In this document: positions 29,659 to 43,329 of the stretch, one piece after another
How positions within the stretch are numbered: the stretch's first letter is position 1
How the letters are laid out: every line of letters starts with the position of its first letter
Assembly (NCBI GenBank): GCA_025331565.1
Contig: JAFREQ010000095.1
Location: 186,001-250,000 of the forward strand
DNA length: 64,000 bases
From: Holacanthus passer
Taxonomy: Eukaryota; Chordata; Actinopteri; Pomacanthidae
Reading direction: 5' to 3'
Notes under the pieces: generated by a model
What the model saw: only the letters and a program-made list of their open reading frames with translations
What the model was told of the DNA's origin: nothing
Database searches by the model: none
Position numbers and translations under genes: made by a program

Positions 29659-29789
29659 GCGAGCGATGCAAGGAAAAGGAGAGTGTAAGTGAAGCTGTGC
29701 ACCTCTGTGTGCAGACGCTCGACCGAAATATTGCAGTTGCTGTTTGGAACACGAGGAGGGTTTGGACTGAATAGGTCTGAATCAGGCTT

Positions 29790-29813
29790 TTTTTTTCTCT
29801 CTCTCTCTCTCTT
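29790..29813 (+). repeat. T-tract plus (TC)n microsatellite
   Basis: A T run followed directly by a short perfect TC repeat. Confidence 0.85.
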
Positions 29814-29919
29814 TGGGCTGCACACAGAAGAAATGAGCAAAAATAGGCAGCTGAGTCCTGGATATGTGAAAAGCTACATGCATGTATTGACAGATAAATA
29901 AGTTGTGCGGTGTGTTTTT

Positions 29920-29939
29920 TTGTGTGTGTGTGTGTGTGT
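29920..29939 (+). repeat. (TG)n microsatellite
   Basis: Perfect TG repeat of 10 units, preceded by a T run. Confidence 0.9.
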
Positions 29940-31796
29940 TTGCTTGGGACAACCTGATAGTGGTAGATAATGTTTCAGACGGAGCAACGTATTGACCAAT
30001 CACATGGTCAATAACACAACAATCAGTGGCTGCTCACGTCTGGCAGCCTGTCTGCCTCTCCATCTGTCTGTTCACGTCTTCGTCCATCCCTCTATCTTTA
30101 CATATAACCATCAATCTGCAGACATCCCAAACATCCCGTCAATACGTCCAATCAACCGGCCACTCAGACAACGTTGTAAACTGCTTCATGTCCATCTCTA
30201 TAGTCTGAATATATAGACAGTAAAAGACGACATGTAGTAAACATATGAGTAGATATAACAAGATTTGGATTCGAGCTGTACGCAATCAATTAAATTTCCA
30301 GTCCTTGTGATGATGGTGAGAAATATAAAAATGGCTTTACAGTTCAACTCAAATCATTTTTTTTTTCACTTACTTTTTTGTTGGTAATAGTTTTTTTTAT
30401 CATTAAAAGAAAGAAAAAAGGTGTTCATGGAAATGTCACAAACGCTCCTTATCTCTCTCCGCTTGAAGGGGCGTGTCTGCGTTTGACTGACAGCAGCTGG
30501 CAGGCTGAGCTCCAGCAGGGGAACCGGAGACAAAATAAACAAACTTTTTTAGCAGCGGTTTTGAAGAGTCAGGACCATACTGGCATCTAAACTGACTGAA
30601 GTGACACATTCTAGGTGTGTTTACATGCTGTTTAATGTGCTGCAGTGGCATAGTTGCACTTTTCATTGGTGAATATTTGTGTGCTCGTTCAACAAGCTAC
30701 GGTGCAGGACAAGACTTCAAGTATATTAGATGAGAAGGAGACTTTAGCAGGAAAGCTCACGCGGCTGCTGTCTGTCTGATAGAACTGCGCATCACTGTTT
30801 TAACCAAATGTAGTTTAAAATGAGGCAATTTGATTGGCTGTATGCAAACAAGTGCTCCATCTATGTAGATTTAATAAAAGTAGGTGGCACCATCATGACC
30901 ATTAAACCAAAACATTGAAAACGTCTCCATTTTGGTCTCTGATTTTACACATTTACAGATCAAATATGTCAGGTTTTCTTCAGCATCAACATCTATATGA
31001 AAAACAGGTTCAGCAGCACAATGAAGCCAAATTACACAACGGTCTTGAAAACAGCATTAGTCCTCTGGGATTGACAATTGCCACTGCGCTGTACTTTTGT
31101 ACTGTTCTTTTGTAGCAGCCAAATCAGATGTGCACTTTGCCAGGAGCTGTTGACTGACTGAAAATAATGATGTAACATGTAAAGAATGCATTATGGCACT
31201 TTTTTTTTTCTTTCTGTTATTCAAAGGTCCTCTTGACCATCTGAAGCATTATTCTGTAGGATAAACTTGAGTGCATCAGGGAAAATAACCTCATTAAATG
31301 TCTATTGTCTGGGGGTATATCAAATATATTTCAGTGAAATTAGCTGTATTACGGCAACAAAGGGTGTATTCAGGAACGCAACAAGACCCATGGTAATGTC
31401 TTTATTTCTTTAACAATGGCCATCACAATTTGGAGGTGCTGCTCTGATAATTACAGCCTGGCGGTTTGGGCTTCCTCGCCACGCCATAAACACTGTGCAA
31501 TAAAATGAGTCGCAAGGCACATGCTGACCTTTTGAGACATTTCCAACAACCCTGAAAATACTAAGAAGGCCAGTATCTCTCTGAAGTACTCCCCTTCCCC
31601 TTCAATCTCATTTCCCCCGACACATCTCCCTCGTCTGCTGGAGAGAAACTGAAGCACCACTTCAAGCCAGCGCTATTATTTGCTCCTTTCGGGGCCCGGC
31701 CCCTGAAGTACAGCACTCAGTTAGGACCTGTAATGTAGATTCCATTTCAGCTGCTATTAGGCCTCATCCGTTACAGTGGACCAGCCTGTTCATTAT

Positions 31797-32052
31797 TCCT
31801 CCACTGCTCTCTCCATCCTCCATACCTCACCTCCACATGTGGCCGTGCAGCCCCCCCCCTCTGTTTTCCTTCTGCCATCCCTCCACTCATCCTCTCATTC
31901 CTCCTCGCTCCTCCACCCATCTGTCCCCCTATCCCATCCTGCTATCTCTCCTCTCCAGCACTCATCTGACCACCCCGGTTTCTTCCTCCCTCCCCTCCCT
32001 CCCTCCATCCACTTCACTCCACTCCACTCCCATCCCCAGCCTTGCCCCCAGG
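31797..32052 (+). repeat. Polypyrimidine (CCT/CTC-rich) tract
   Basis: About 250 bases made largely of C and T on this strand, with CCCTCCCTCC and repeated CACTC units near the right end. It lengthens chance open frames, which are not coding. Long mirror-like purine/pyrimidine tracts can form triplex DNA; that is inference only. Confidence 0.8.
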
Positions 32053-32485
32053 GGAGCCCTGCAAACTGCTTATTCAACAATCGCCCGCCATAAAGATATG
32101 TAATGACATTTTCGAAGGCAAAGAGGCCTGTGTGGTTTTTAATTCATATTTAATGGCTGTCAGGCTAAATAGCCCACTATCCTAAATGGGAGACAGGCTG
32201 CTGCTCTTCCACTTAAGACTGAGAGCCGTCTGCATGTGGATATCTGCTGGCTGTCCAGAGCTGCTGCCTCTTTCTGTTTGTTCTCCTTTTGGAAAATTAC
32301 TCACGATACAAGACACAAGCTGATGGTTCAGCAGAGCGAAGCTTCAGCGTGAATTATCTTACAACAAGATGATAAAAGAAAAGCTTGTTTGCTATTAATA
32401 TCCGGAATCATGAAAAGAATTCTGACGGTTCAGCGAGGAGGTCACTGTGAAACCATTAGTGCTCCATCATGAGCGCTGGTGGGAG

Positions 32486-32990
32486 ACGTATTCAGGTCCT
32501 TTACTTAAATGTAAAAAGATTTTATTACTGCTAAAAGTCCTGCATTCAAAATCTTTCTCATGTAAAAGAAACGTATTAAAAGGACCCAAAATGCAGCAGA
32601 GTGACACAGGAATATATCATTATATATTGTATTATTGGATAATTACTACAGTTGCAATCATGTCTGAGCAGCATTTCAACAATGTCACTGGTGCAGGTGA
32701 AGCTCATTTGAGCCACTTCATACACTGTTGGGAAGTTAAATCTATGAAAATTCAACATATTTTATGAACAGATCATAAGTTTTTTGTGTAAATTGTAATC
32801 GATAAAGTACCTAGTAAGTATAGTTATGGAGTAAAAAGTACAGTATTTCATTTAAAGTAGCATCAGCTGGAAGTACTTAAGTAAAGTATCCTCAAAACTG
32901 TAAAAAAAAAAAAAAAAAAGAAAAGAAAAAAAAAGAAAAAGTACAGTACTTGAGTAAATGTATCGTATCCATTGTGGTGTTTCACCCAAG
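32486..32990 (+). repeat. GTACTTAAGTA-rich dispersed repeat, copy 2 (near full length)
   Basis: Begins 'gtattcaggtcctttactta' and ends 'cagtacttgagtaaatgtat'. In between are 'aaaagtcctgcattcaaaat', 'gcatttcaacaatg', 'catacactgttgggaagtta' and 'gtagcatcagctggaagta'. It is the longest copy of this family in the window. An internal A-rich tract lies at about 32901-32940. Confidence 0.75.
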
Positions 32991-33334
32991 ACATTATTCC
33001 AAAAAGTCTGTCTGGGGGTAAGAAACCTGCTTTGACTTCTACTTTAAAACCACTCTCTGATTATTTGTTTACACTTTCCCAAAACTGAATGCAATTACCA
33101 TGACATAAAATGAAGCCATAATAATCAGAGTCATTACGTAGGATTTAGAAGCTGCTCTTATCGACAAACTGTAAATGAGCAGCTGTTTGGTATCAGAAGT
33201 CAGCAGGATGTCTGGATGGATCTTCCTGTTCTGCTCCACCTTCATTTACCTCTTTCTAACTGATAACGTCTTTCTATAGAAGCTGAATTAGTGTGTTTGT
33301 GTAAAATGTCTACGCAACTCTTAGGTGGGTTTCA

Positions 33335-33540
33335 TACAGACATTCATGTCCCCCACAGGACATGACCTTTCCTGTAAAGACATCATCAAGGCAAAATGTT
33401 AATTTTTCCAAAACTTTGGTTTAAGGCCAAATAATGACATTTTCTTCAGCCTCAGCTCTTTGTGTTTAGTGCCATTTAGCAAATGTTAGCATGTCAACAT
33501 AATAAACTAGATGGTGAACATAGTAAATTATTGCAATTTG
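33335..33540 (+). repeat. 'CATCCATG/TTAGCATG' dispersed repeat, copy 1
   Basis: Carries 'acagacattcatgtccccca', 'ccaaaactttggtttaaggc' and 'gtttagtgccatttagcaaa' followed by 'tgttagcatgtcaacataat'. This is a widespread percomorph repeat. It runs in the same direction as the copy at 40.6 kb and opposite to those at 50.7, 53.0 and 63.5 kb. Confidence 0.65.
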
Positions 33541-33554
33541 TGCAAGCAGGGTAA

Positions 33555-33905
33555 CAGTTCAATGATTTTATTCACACAATAAGGTACAAAAGCTTACAGG
33601 ATGGTCAGGCAGCCAAGCATCAAAACCAGAAGGCCGTCCGACACACACAAATCCAACAGGGAGCAGGCAGGAATCCAAAGTCCAATAAACAAATAAAGTC
33701 AAGGAAAACTCAAAAACCTAAAGCTCAAGGAGAACATGAAGAATAAACATGTGGTATAAGGATGAACTGAAGGGAACACACACACTGAGTGGAGGATAAC
33801 AGGTGAAACCAGCTGACAATCCTAAAGGTGGGAAACACACAAAGGCAGGAAGTAAAGTAAAACTCCTGACTGTAGACTCTTTGTCTTCTTTGAATTTTTC
33901 CAGAA
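33555..33905 (-). mobile_element. LTR-like element fragment, minus orientation
   Basis: The minus strand of this segment matches, in order, the segment at 52311-52735. For example, 'ggaggataacaggtgaaacc' and 'ctaaaggtgggaaacacaca' here correspond to the reverse complement of the 'ggtgtttcccacctttggga...gattggttatcctcc' region there. It resembles the long terminal repeat of fish Gypsy-type retrotransposons. No internal coding region is next to it, so it is a solo or decayed LTR. Confidence 0.5.
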
Positions 33906-36900
33906 ACAAGAGACGAAGGCTCACGTGTATTTTCCTGCCATTACTCCACAGGCTTTTCCCTCAGCGCGAGCTCAGTCGATGCCTCCCGCTCACCTCTGTC
34001 CAGGCAGCAGCCCAGAGGTTTCAGAGGTCGGACTGTGGAGTGTTTCCCCTGACCGGCTGGAAAATGTGAGTGAGCCAGAATTGATCTCTTTCCACTTAAC
34101 GGTTACTTGCTGCTCTTAAGCAAGGCAGCAATGTGAAAATCATCAAGACGATATTGACAGTGTGTTTTATTGGTAAATCTTCTCAGGATAAATAAAAAAT
34201 AAATAGCAGGTTAACACTACACAGAGATGCAGTTTGAAGGCTGCGAGAAAATGTGGCATTCACCGGCACTGCTGATTTGGAGAAATTACATAGTAGGCAG
34301 AAATTAAAACCTTGAGGACCATTTATAATTTGAGATTGCACATTTGGTCTAATATTTGTCACAGCGGGGGGTCGACACAAATGTCTTTTAGCGTTTCAAA
34401 ATGAAGTGACAGCCTGGCCATTTGGAATGACTTGAAAGTAATCACGGCGCTACAACAACTGTGAAGTGCTGCATTGTGCTCAGTCAGATGTGATAATGCA
34501 ATCATGTTCATGAAATAGCCATTGATTAAGTGTTAGTTAAAGTTAATTACAGACAAAAAGACTCTCGGGTTCCCGCTGAAATTTGCTCCGCCATCGAAAA
34601 AACATCTCCAGAGGCATTGTTCTATATTAGGTATCCAAATGTAGACTATGGATATAATGGCCAGTAAAGCACTTCAGCGACTGACCGGTGCGACGTGCAG
34701 CATCACCAGCAGCATTAAGTCATCGTCATGAAACAAAAGAGCTGGGGGGGGGTTGGGCGGGATCATCACTACTACAAAATATTGATGCCCCGGCTGCCTC
34801 GTATCATTTTTTTCTGAGTGGGGTCCAGGCGCTGAAATGTAAATAAATCTATCAGGGCAAGGAGCTGGGGGCTCCAGTTACCACTCCTAACAATCAAGAG
34901 GCTTTTCATGCTGCCCTGGAGGGCCATTCCTGTAACGCTAGCACACTGGAGAGAGCCACAAATCATCATTTCTCCCCTGCTCTCACTCCCTCTGTTTCCT
35001 CCTCCCGAGTTCTTCCCCACTCTCGGACTCTCTCCTGCCTCCTCTCGTCTATTTTTTCGCTCACACATACGCACAAATGGCCGTCCTCCATTCCTCCGTT
35101 CCCTCTTCAGCCTCCCCTTTTTATAGCACCTTCCTTTTTATTCCTAATGCTCTTCATCACAATCCCCTCATGCTTTCTGCTCTCCCACAGCTCTGTCTTT
35201 ATATTTTCACTCCTACTCTTGGTTCTTCACAGCTCCCTAATGCTCTTTAGTCGAGCTCGCGCTACGACAAAATGAAAGACTTACTACCTCATTTATCAAG
35301 ATCCCAAACATCATGTCATTTCATGAACATTTCTGTGTCAGAAAAAAACACCTATCAACATGTCATATGTGCCAGAATATAGGTTCAATGCCGACTGAGG
35401 AGGAGCTCGAAATGTGTTTCCTACACCTATCTGTCTTTCATTCACTTACGTTCGTCGTTTTCTCTCTGCATTCGGTGATTTCTGCACATCGAGAACTGTG
35501 CATATGTAAATTTTTGCAAGTAAGAACCTTCCAACGTTCTTTATACTGATATCAAGAACATCCAACATGTTTTCTGATATGATGCAGGACGACGTCATGT
35601 GTCTGTGGCTTAGAAACCATTCACCTCTGCAAAGATAAAACTGTTTTCTGAGGGGTTTTTTTTTTTAAGGTTTAGGCACAAACATGATTTGGCTTGGATT
35701 GGGTGTTAGGGGACCTTCTTCGATCTGGTTAAAAGAAACCAGCATTAACTACTGGAAAGGAAACAGGAAGTGAACAGTTGTCACATCAAAGTCCAATATA
35801 TTGTTGACTGTTACACATTTCTTCCTTTGCTCCTGATGGACAAGAGTCTTAATTACCACAGCTGCTAAATTACTTTTTTACTCGATGCATCATATGATAT
35901 AAAATTTCAGCTTCTTTCACACCATACATTGGGCTCTTATTTGTAGATAACATGATTAATTAAGTCACTTTTTTTTATCATACCGTTGATTTTTTGCATA
36001 TTTTAGCCCTTTTATAATAAATCACATATACCTGACACCAACAGTTTTGCAAACCATACTGCTGTGTTTGAATGTCCTGTTATGTGGTTCCAGGCATCCA
36101 TTAGTTTTCATTCATTCCCATACTTCACCACCATAAAGCGACTGTTGCAAAAACCAATGCAGATTCGATGTTCAGGACGATGGATTATGCAACAAAGAGT
36201 CTACTAACTGATTTCCATGCTGTATTGAAATGAATACTAACAGAGGTGAAAGGGACAGATGTTGTGGAAATAGCAGGAAGCTGGTTTTTGTAGGTTTTTG
36301 ACTGATTCGGTCTGCGGTCAGCCGCCGGAGCAGCAGAGGCTGTGACATACAGCTCATGCACTCAATTAAGGTACTTGAAATAGAAAAAAGATCAGAGTTT
36401 TGATACCCAGAGCATCACAGCCTGAAACTACAGGAGCCAAACCAACCATGAATCACTGCAGCCTCTGTGTGTGTTTTGTAAAGAAACTGTTAATGACAAC
36501 ATGTGACCTGCACCACTTCTGTTGAGTTATCATATAAATCCATTTTTCAAACGGGTACAGGAGGAGAATCCATACATCTGCACAGACATTCATAATGTGA
36601 CATATACAAACATGAAAAATGAATGAATAACAGTTTCATATTTTTGGAAGGAGGTTGCAATGTCAAGCCTTTGAAACTGCTGCTGTAGAGCATTCATTTG
36701 TAAATGATCAAAAATTTTTTAAAATATACGCTACAAGATTTGTAGTTAAGAAACCAAAACTTGCAAATTCGCTGGTGCAACCATTAAATCATCATGATCT
36801 CCCTGAACCTCACACACACCTGTCCAGGAGCAACACCCCACAAACGCCACCACACTCACTAACGCATACAGTACATGCATTCATACATAACTGAGGTGAT

Positions 36901-37389
36901 TCCAAAAGTCAAGGTATGTGTCATCAGGATAAAACCTCCTGAAACAATTTATTACAAGCAACAAAAGGCTTAAAGAGTTAACATCCAAGGACGTTTGCAG
37001 CCTGGGAGATTTCAATGTTTTAGACACTGAGCTGATTTTCTGCTGTTTCCACTTCTTTTACCAGTTCATACTGATATTTCATGTTCACATTATGTATCTG
37101 GACGTGCCTATGTTTTTATTTCCAAGGAAATTTGCTCTATAAGATTATGAGTTGTTGTTGCATCAGGTTATGATTGAGTTATTTCTGAAATATTGCTCAT
37201 ATCATGTACATAAACAACCCCACTATAACCAGTCCACTCAGCTTCTCTGTCCCACTATAGCCAGTCAACACAAGTTGGAAATATTTACTTATTTATAAAG
37301 CTCATAATATGTATCAGTGTATCATAATATTTAATTTTCTGGCAACTGATTAATCAACTGATGGTTTCGGTTGTACTTGTATGAACTGT

Positions 37390-37600
37390 TTCATTTATAA
37401 GCTCTTTTGATGTTTTGCATGTAAAAAATCTTAATTTGTAAAGTGACTAAAGCTGTGAGATGAAAGAAGTGAAGTAAAAAACACAATATTCCCTCTGAGA
37501 TGTAGAGTCGTCTGGAGTAGAAGTAGCATGAAAAGACTCAAGAGCCTCAAATTTCAGGTACAGTATTTGAGTAAATGTACCGAGTTACATTCTGTCAAAG
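37390..37600 (+). repeat. GTACTTAAGTA-rich dispersed repeat, copy 3 (3' part)
   Basis: Shares 'gcatgtaaaaaatcttaat', 'gtaaagtgactaaagctgtg', 'tattccctctgagatgtag' and the end motif 'gtacagtatttgagtaaatg' with the family. The 5' part is missing or too diverged to place. Confidence 0.65.
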
Positions 37601-38704
37601 GTGTGTCACGAAATTATATTGATAACTATCTAATTCTTATATGTAAATTTCCTTTCCCGGTGGGTAACGGGCGTACACCTGTGCAGCACGTACACTACAC
37701 CACTGCCCACACTACTCTTTTGTGGTGGAGAAATGGATTTGCTTTTAAAGACGGCATGCTCTTTTGAGAGAAATTCAGGAGACTGGGCTGAAATAGTACA
37801 TGTAGGTGAGGGTGAGGAGGTTTTGTTCACAAGAGAAAAAGGAGGTTTTCGCAGCCACTGAGTCACTGGTATTGATCGACAGCCTTACAAACCCCCTGCA
37901 CACATCTTATCAGCAATTAGGGTATTAAAAGTCTTACCTACTGCACATTTAAGCATTATGAAGACATATAGGTGTTGGATGTGGATGCCGTCTTATTTTC
38001 AGCCTTCACACAAATCTTCTACATCGGCAGCTGCTCTTTGTTGAGCGATGATACGATCTGCTTCCCCTGATCAATGGCGGCCTGAGCCTGTCATTGATCC
38101 GTCTGACTGAGGCTCTGGGACCCGGCCTGTTCAGTTCTGACCCACAGAGGCCGCCCGGGTCGCGCAGGTCACGGCCACAGTTTGGACTGATATCGCCAGA
38201 GGTTAATATGCACCGGGTAAACATGAAAACGTGACACCAGGGGAGATAAGACATGATGATTTGTCTGAAAATCAATAGATGAGGACGCAGAGTTTCAGGC
38301 TTTTTGTTTTAGCAAATGTTTGTTCTGTCGCTTGACTGAACAATGACTGAATGCAATATAAGAGTTTATTTTAATTTCAAAGCATTAATTGTCTTTTTGA
38401 TTTTTTTCTCGAAATGTCTTCAGCCTGCCGGAATTAAGCCATTTATTCAAAGATCAACCGAATGATTTTGTCTTCTTGATCAATAAGCCGGAGGATATGT
38501 TTACAGTAGTGAGCTCCTGCTCTGGGTAATAATTTCATCCTCATGCAGAGCGTAATTTCTCTTTTATTCACTTCCTGGGTGAGTAATTAAATCCCCTTTT
38601 AGGCAAACACCCCTTTACTTAAATCTGCTGGCAGTTTAACATGTTGGTCTCATGTTTGAATAAGCACCCTGATCACTTTTCTCTAAAAGTCACGATGGGA
38701 ATCT

Positions 38705-39045
38705 TACGCAGTCAGACACCACGTTTCAAACCAGTTGTGACAGGAGCAACAAAAGACTGTGAAAGTTGTGGACTGATCCAAAAACACCTGTTTGGATCCT
38801 TCCACAGGTAAACAGGTTCATTGGTAACAGGTGATAGTATCATGATTGGGTATGAAAGGTTCATCCTGGAAAGACTCAGTCGTTCACAAGCGAGGATGGA
38901 GAGAGGTTCAACACTTTGTGAACACATGATTGGATAAAGGAGATTAATACATGGACTCAGTTAACACAGTTTGTAAATGACTGCATTCTGTTTTGATATC
39001 TGTTTTTCACAGCGTCCAAACCTTTTTGGAATCAGGATTGTATTT
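38705..39045 (+). mobile_element. Internally deleted Tc1/mariner-type DNA transposon (non-autonomous relic)
   Basis: 38710-38935 matches the 5' leader of a common fish Tc1/mariner element. It has 'aaccagttgtgacaggagca', 'ggtaacaggtgatagtatca' and 'cagtcgttcacaagcgagga', up to a 'cactttgtgaaca' point where the transposase reading frame normally begins. The sequence then jumps to the element's 3' end, with 'tttttcacagcgtccaaacc' and the terminal 'tttttggaatcaggattgta'. The transposase gene is deleted. The left terminal inverted repeat is not recognisable, so the left edge is approximate. Confidence 0.7.
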
Positions 39046-40599
39046 CCAATAATCATTCATGCCAATTGGATGAATAAATGAATTATCAGAAAAAAAAGCT
39101 TTACATACAGCAAATTAATTAAACATAACATCCTGTCATTCAAAGCTTGTGCACTGTCAGATGATGTAGAACAGGCTGCAGATTTCACAATCAAATAACA
39201 TGAAATGATTAAACTGATGTGAAAACGTATCAATAGTTTGACTATTTGAAATGTCGGAGAACGTCTCTCGCACTCACAGTGATCATCAAAGCTTCAACTG
39301 CAAATTAGGTTTTAAAACCCAATGGTGATGCAGCCTGTGAAATAACAGAAAACACTCTTCTTCCTCACAAATGTCCTCTCATGTCAAACAATAAGCAACA
39401 TTAAAAGACACCTGTGACTGAATGATCAAATACCATCACTTTAACAGATTAATCCAGCCATGTTTTGTAGTCCATGTCTGAAAAAGGGGTCAGATTTCAT
39501 CTCTCAAGTGTGATTTCCTTGAGTGGCCACTTAGATATCAAGCTGCCAGGTGGATTAGGTGGTGACGGTCGGGCAAACGTGGGGGATGGGGAGCAAAAGG
39601 ATCAGCTCTACACACACAGGTAGGGAACAAACAGATGATTTAAATGGCGTCTTTATTTACAGATTTGACTCATATTTCTCCAAATCACTGAGGATGCACA
39701 CAGCATATGCCAAACAGTATGATGCATTATTCCTTTAGGCTTTTTTTAGTTTTTATTTCTAATGATCCATTCCAAGTGTTTTCTAGGATGTTTCAGATAT
39801 GTTTCAACACTCTACACATACCACAAACAAACGGTGACTCTCCAGGTTGATCTCGGGTTTGGCCTCTGTCCAAACCACTCTGTTGATCAATGTCTAACTG
39901 GTTTGGTAGCGAGCTTATATCACAGCATCTGTTGTCACGTGACACAGAGCTCTAATGCCAGAGTCCATCGAGCTTTACATTTCACCTTAATATTTGTGCC
40001 AAGTTTGTAAGCGTGGGATTTAATAGTCGTGTGCCTGCTCCTGATCCCTTACCCATGTTTCAAGGCCGAACTTTGACACAGAAACCATTCGCCCTCAATT
40101 TACAGTAATTACCACGAGGCCACCTCTCTGAGCCTGTCTCCCAATCCCCATCCATCCTGACAAAATGGCAGCTTTATAGCCTCCGTCCAGGACTGTCCTC
40201 GGTTGGCCTATGGGACGGGGCAGGTCTCTGCCTGAGCAGGGGGCAAACAAAGGGATACATCTGGTTGATAAATGAAGATGTTGCCCGGAGGGTTGTTGGT
40301 TGTGTTCTTGGTCAGTACGCTCACTGATTAAATCATTATCCAGCAGTCATTCATGCCTCTCAGGATCTGTCTCTCTCCACTTACCCCAGTCGGGATATCG
40401 TTAATTAATGTGCTGATAAGGGTGTTTAAAAGCTGTGTCTGTGAATTTTTAATAGATTTGTTGTTGCAAAATAATAATACACTCACTAATGGCCGACTTC
40501 AGTATTTCTCTGTTTTCTTGCTGCCATTTTTAGTCAATCTATAGAAGCCAGACTCTCTGGATATCAGTCTGTTGGTCGGTCAGTCCATCGCTTTGGTTC

Positions 40600-40915
40600 A
40601 GACTGAAATAACAACCATTTGATGGATTGTCGTGAAATTTTTTATAGGCTTTAATGGTCCCTGGAAGATGAATCTACTGACTTTGTTGATCCTCTGACTT
40701 TTCCTCTGGTGCCACCGTGAATGTGTGTGAGATGTCTCAACAACCATTGGATTGATTGTCGTGACATTTGGTGCAGACATCCATGTTTCCCTCAGGATAG
40801 ATTGTAATACCTTAGACGATCCTTTAACTTTCCATCCTGTGCCATCAGCCATAACATTCCCATCAGCCTAAGCTTGTGTTTAGTGCCTCACACAGCTGTT
40901 AGCATGTCTGTACTC
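40600..40915 (+). repeat. 'CATCCATG/TTAGCATG' dispersed repeat, copy 2
   Basis: Contains two internal sub-units of the type 'ggattgtcgtgaaatttt...' and 'ggattgattgtcgtgacatt...', 'cagacatccatgtttccctc', 'aggatagattgtaatacc', and ends in 'gtgtttagtgcctcacacag'. The internal sub-repeats and end match the family seen at 33.3 kb. Confidence 0.7.
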
Positions 40916-41207
40916 TTCGTCTTGTTTTATTATTTCTTCCTTCTGCTCACACCTGTAATGTCCATTGACCTGATTCCTGTCATAAGATCAAACGTGTTTA
41001 AAATAATCTAAATGGAAATAAAAGACTCCAAGTTGGTCCAATCAGATCTGACGTTACAGTCCAACAATTGTACTGTGGTGGTTCTCCATGATGCAAATGG
41101 ATTCAGCCATTAACCACGAACAGGACATCCACCCTGCATGGTGTATTCTTAGTCTGGAAGTTGGCAGTATTGGCCACACTGTGCTCATATTGTGATGTTA
41201 CCTTGTC

Positions 41208-41402
41208 TCACTGTGGACTACAGATCACTCCTAATGGCTCGAGAGGAACGACGTCTTCCTCCCACATAGCAAATGTTTTGATGAGGTCCTGATTGAGATT
41301 GCTCCCTCGGAAAAGCAGCTCTCTGGTCCTGTTGATGCTCAGACCTGCCCTCCTGACAATCATGTCTTTGTCAAAGTCTGTCAGACGGCACAGCGAGCCC
41401 AC
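41208..41402 (-). mobile_element. Tc1/mariner transposase N-terminal relic
   Basis: The minus-strand translation reads LCRLTDFDKDMIVRRAGLSI followed by NRTRELLF. This is the first helix-turn-helix segment of Tc1-family transposases (pattern LSDFDKGQIV..R..G.SIS.TA.LL). The rest of the DNA-binding domain is scrambled and no catalytic DDE core was seen, so it is a dead fragment. Confidence 0.6.
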
Positions 41403-42049
41403 ACTCCGTCATCTTTTCACATGCAAAAAGCAAATGTGGAAATTGAGTTTCTGTTGCATTGCACATTTAAATGGCTCACTTCTTTTGCAAGGGTCACAAT
41501 GACTGATGCAAATGGCATAAAATTGCAGGTCAAATTTTATTCAGTGGATAAAATGCAGTTGTGACACTTCCTGTTCTCCTCCATCATACACACACTGGGA
41601 GGACTGGGAGGGAGGGAAGTGAAGCCACACACACAGGTCGCCGGTCCCTGGTGTTTGGCTCTGCAGGGTTCTGCGTGACTTGGAAAGAGCTGCACCGACT
41701 CCTCCCGGTGCCGCTAACAGCTGATCCGACATTCTGATCACAGAGCAGCCGTCCGTCCTGCCAAGTCCACACTCAGCTGTCTCCCAGCAGCTCGTCGTTC
41801 ACGCGACAGCTCATCCAGCAAGTGACAGAGCGAAGTACAGGGAATCTGCTCAGACACAAGTACACAAGTAGTGGACTACTTTATACTGACTGTTACTCTC
41901 AATTAAATGATAAACTGCACAAGCAACAAACTTGAATAATTAATTTAATTATTTAAGAGATAGCATGGAATTTAGAGATCATAAATTATGGGCTTCAATT
42001 ATTAAGATTAAAAAACTTAATGTTGAAATACATGACATTAATGTGTGTA

Positions 42050-42310
42050 TTGCTTAAAGTAGTTATTTTTGTAACTTCCAAAAGCCAAAATTCTGAATGT
42101 GGTATATCAGAAATCCTGTGGCAAAATTTAAAAAAAAAGCTAGAATTAGAAATAAGACACCTGAAAGAGAAAAGAGGGTTGAATTTACCTCATTTCAAAA
42201 GTGACTATTGGGCAGCACAACAGATGCAAACCTAGTTTATGAACCTTTGACCCGAACTGAACAAAATTATTGGAACCAGCATATTCATCAGAAAAATTAT
42301 TCATGGTTTA
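42050..42310 (+). mobile_element. L1/Tx1-like LINE ORF2 fragment
   Basis: The plus-strand translation includes LWQNLKKKLE, then LKEKRGLNLPHFKSDYWAAQ. This matches the 'KGGL.LPNFK.YYWAAQL' block found after the reverse transcriptase domain of L1/Tx1 LINEs. A stop codon follows at about 42233. No catalytic YADD region is adjacent, so this is a short relic. Confidence 0.65.
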
Positions 42311-43329
42311 GACCTCTAGTGTGGTTTGTTGTTCAGTGGCCACACCGAGCCGCCGTGGAGTTGAACTGTAGTGCAATGTGAAGTGGCGTCATACACGGGG
42401 TGACTCAATATCTGCTCCTGTTTCATGGGAAAAATACCTTCCACAACCAGGGATTATTAGCATGCATTTTCTCGGGTCTCTGTTCGGCCATTATTGAACT
42501 ACTGGAACAAAGACGCCTTCTCCAAACATCATATTACTGAGCAACTGTCATATCAATCGTCCAACCTTGAAATGTCATTATTACAGTAATGTAACTGGAG
42601 CAAATTTTCAGCTGTAGCGGTTCCTTCCAATGACTTCTCATGCTAAAAAGCCAGCTTAGAGTCCAGCTGTGTTGAAAGCAGGATGGAGGCTCCATCCCAG
42701 CGCAGAGGACCGATCAACAGATGGGCATTTACTGCACATGATTAATGTTACGACCACACGTCCAAGAACAACTCTCCTCCACATAGTGTAACTACTCAGA
42801 TGTATTAAAACTGAAAAGCTAAGGATTAGATAATACTGAATATTTGGCATTAGAGCTCTGTGTGGGACTGTTTTCTTAATCCTGCTCCCGCTGGACTTCT
42901 GATCATTACCGCCGTTCCCACAGTGTTTGTGTCCACTCTCATCCACACAATGGACTTCCACTGATTTTAGGTCTTATCCCGTCCTGTGTAGTATTAATAA
43001 GGACATGCATACCTGTTGTTAATAACAGTGAAATGACGGTGTCCTCCTTTGCATTTCAACACTTTAATTTATCATCCAGAATCATAGAAGCCCAGTTGCA
43101 TCTCTCATTTTAACCTTTATACCAGCTCAACTTCGTCAACTTCGCTTCTACGAGCCACAGCACTGACAGCGACCTCAGTCTGATCTTCCACCTTCACTGA
43201 CTCGTCGACATCAATACGGCTAAATTTTACAATGTTTTTGTGTGAAAACTACTTGCATCCACATTGTAATCGATGGGAAACTCTTGTGTAAGAATATCTC
43301 ACTGTGTGTGCTCTTGTTTTTAGCGCGAA

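Noticed and set aside
31776..32093. 105-codon Pro/Ser/His-rich plus-strand open frame
   Set aside because: Translation of a low-complexity polypyrimidine tract.
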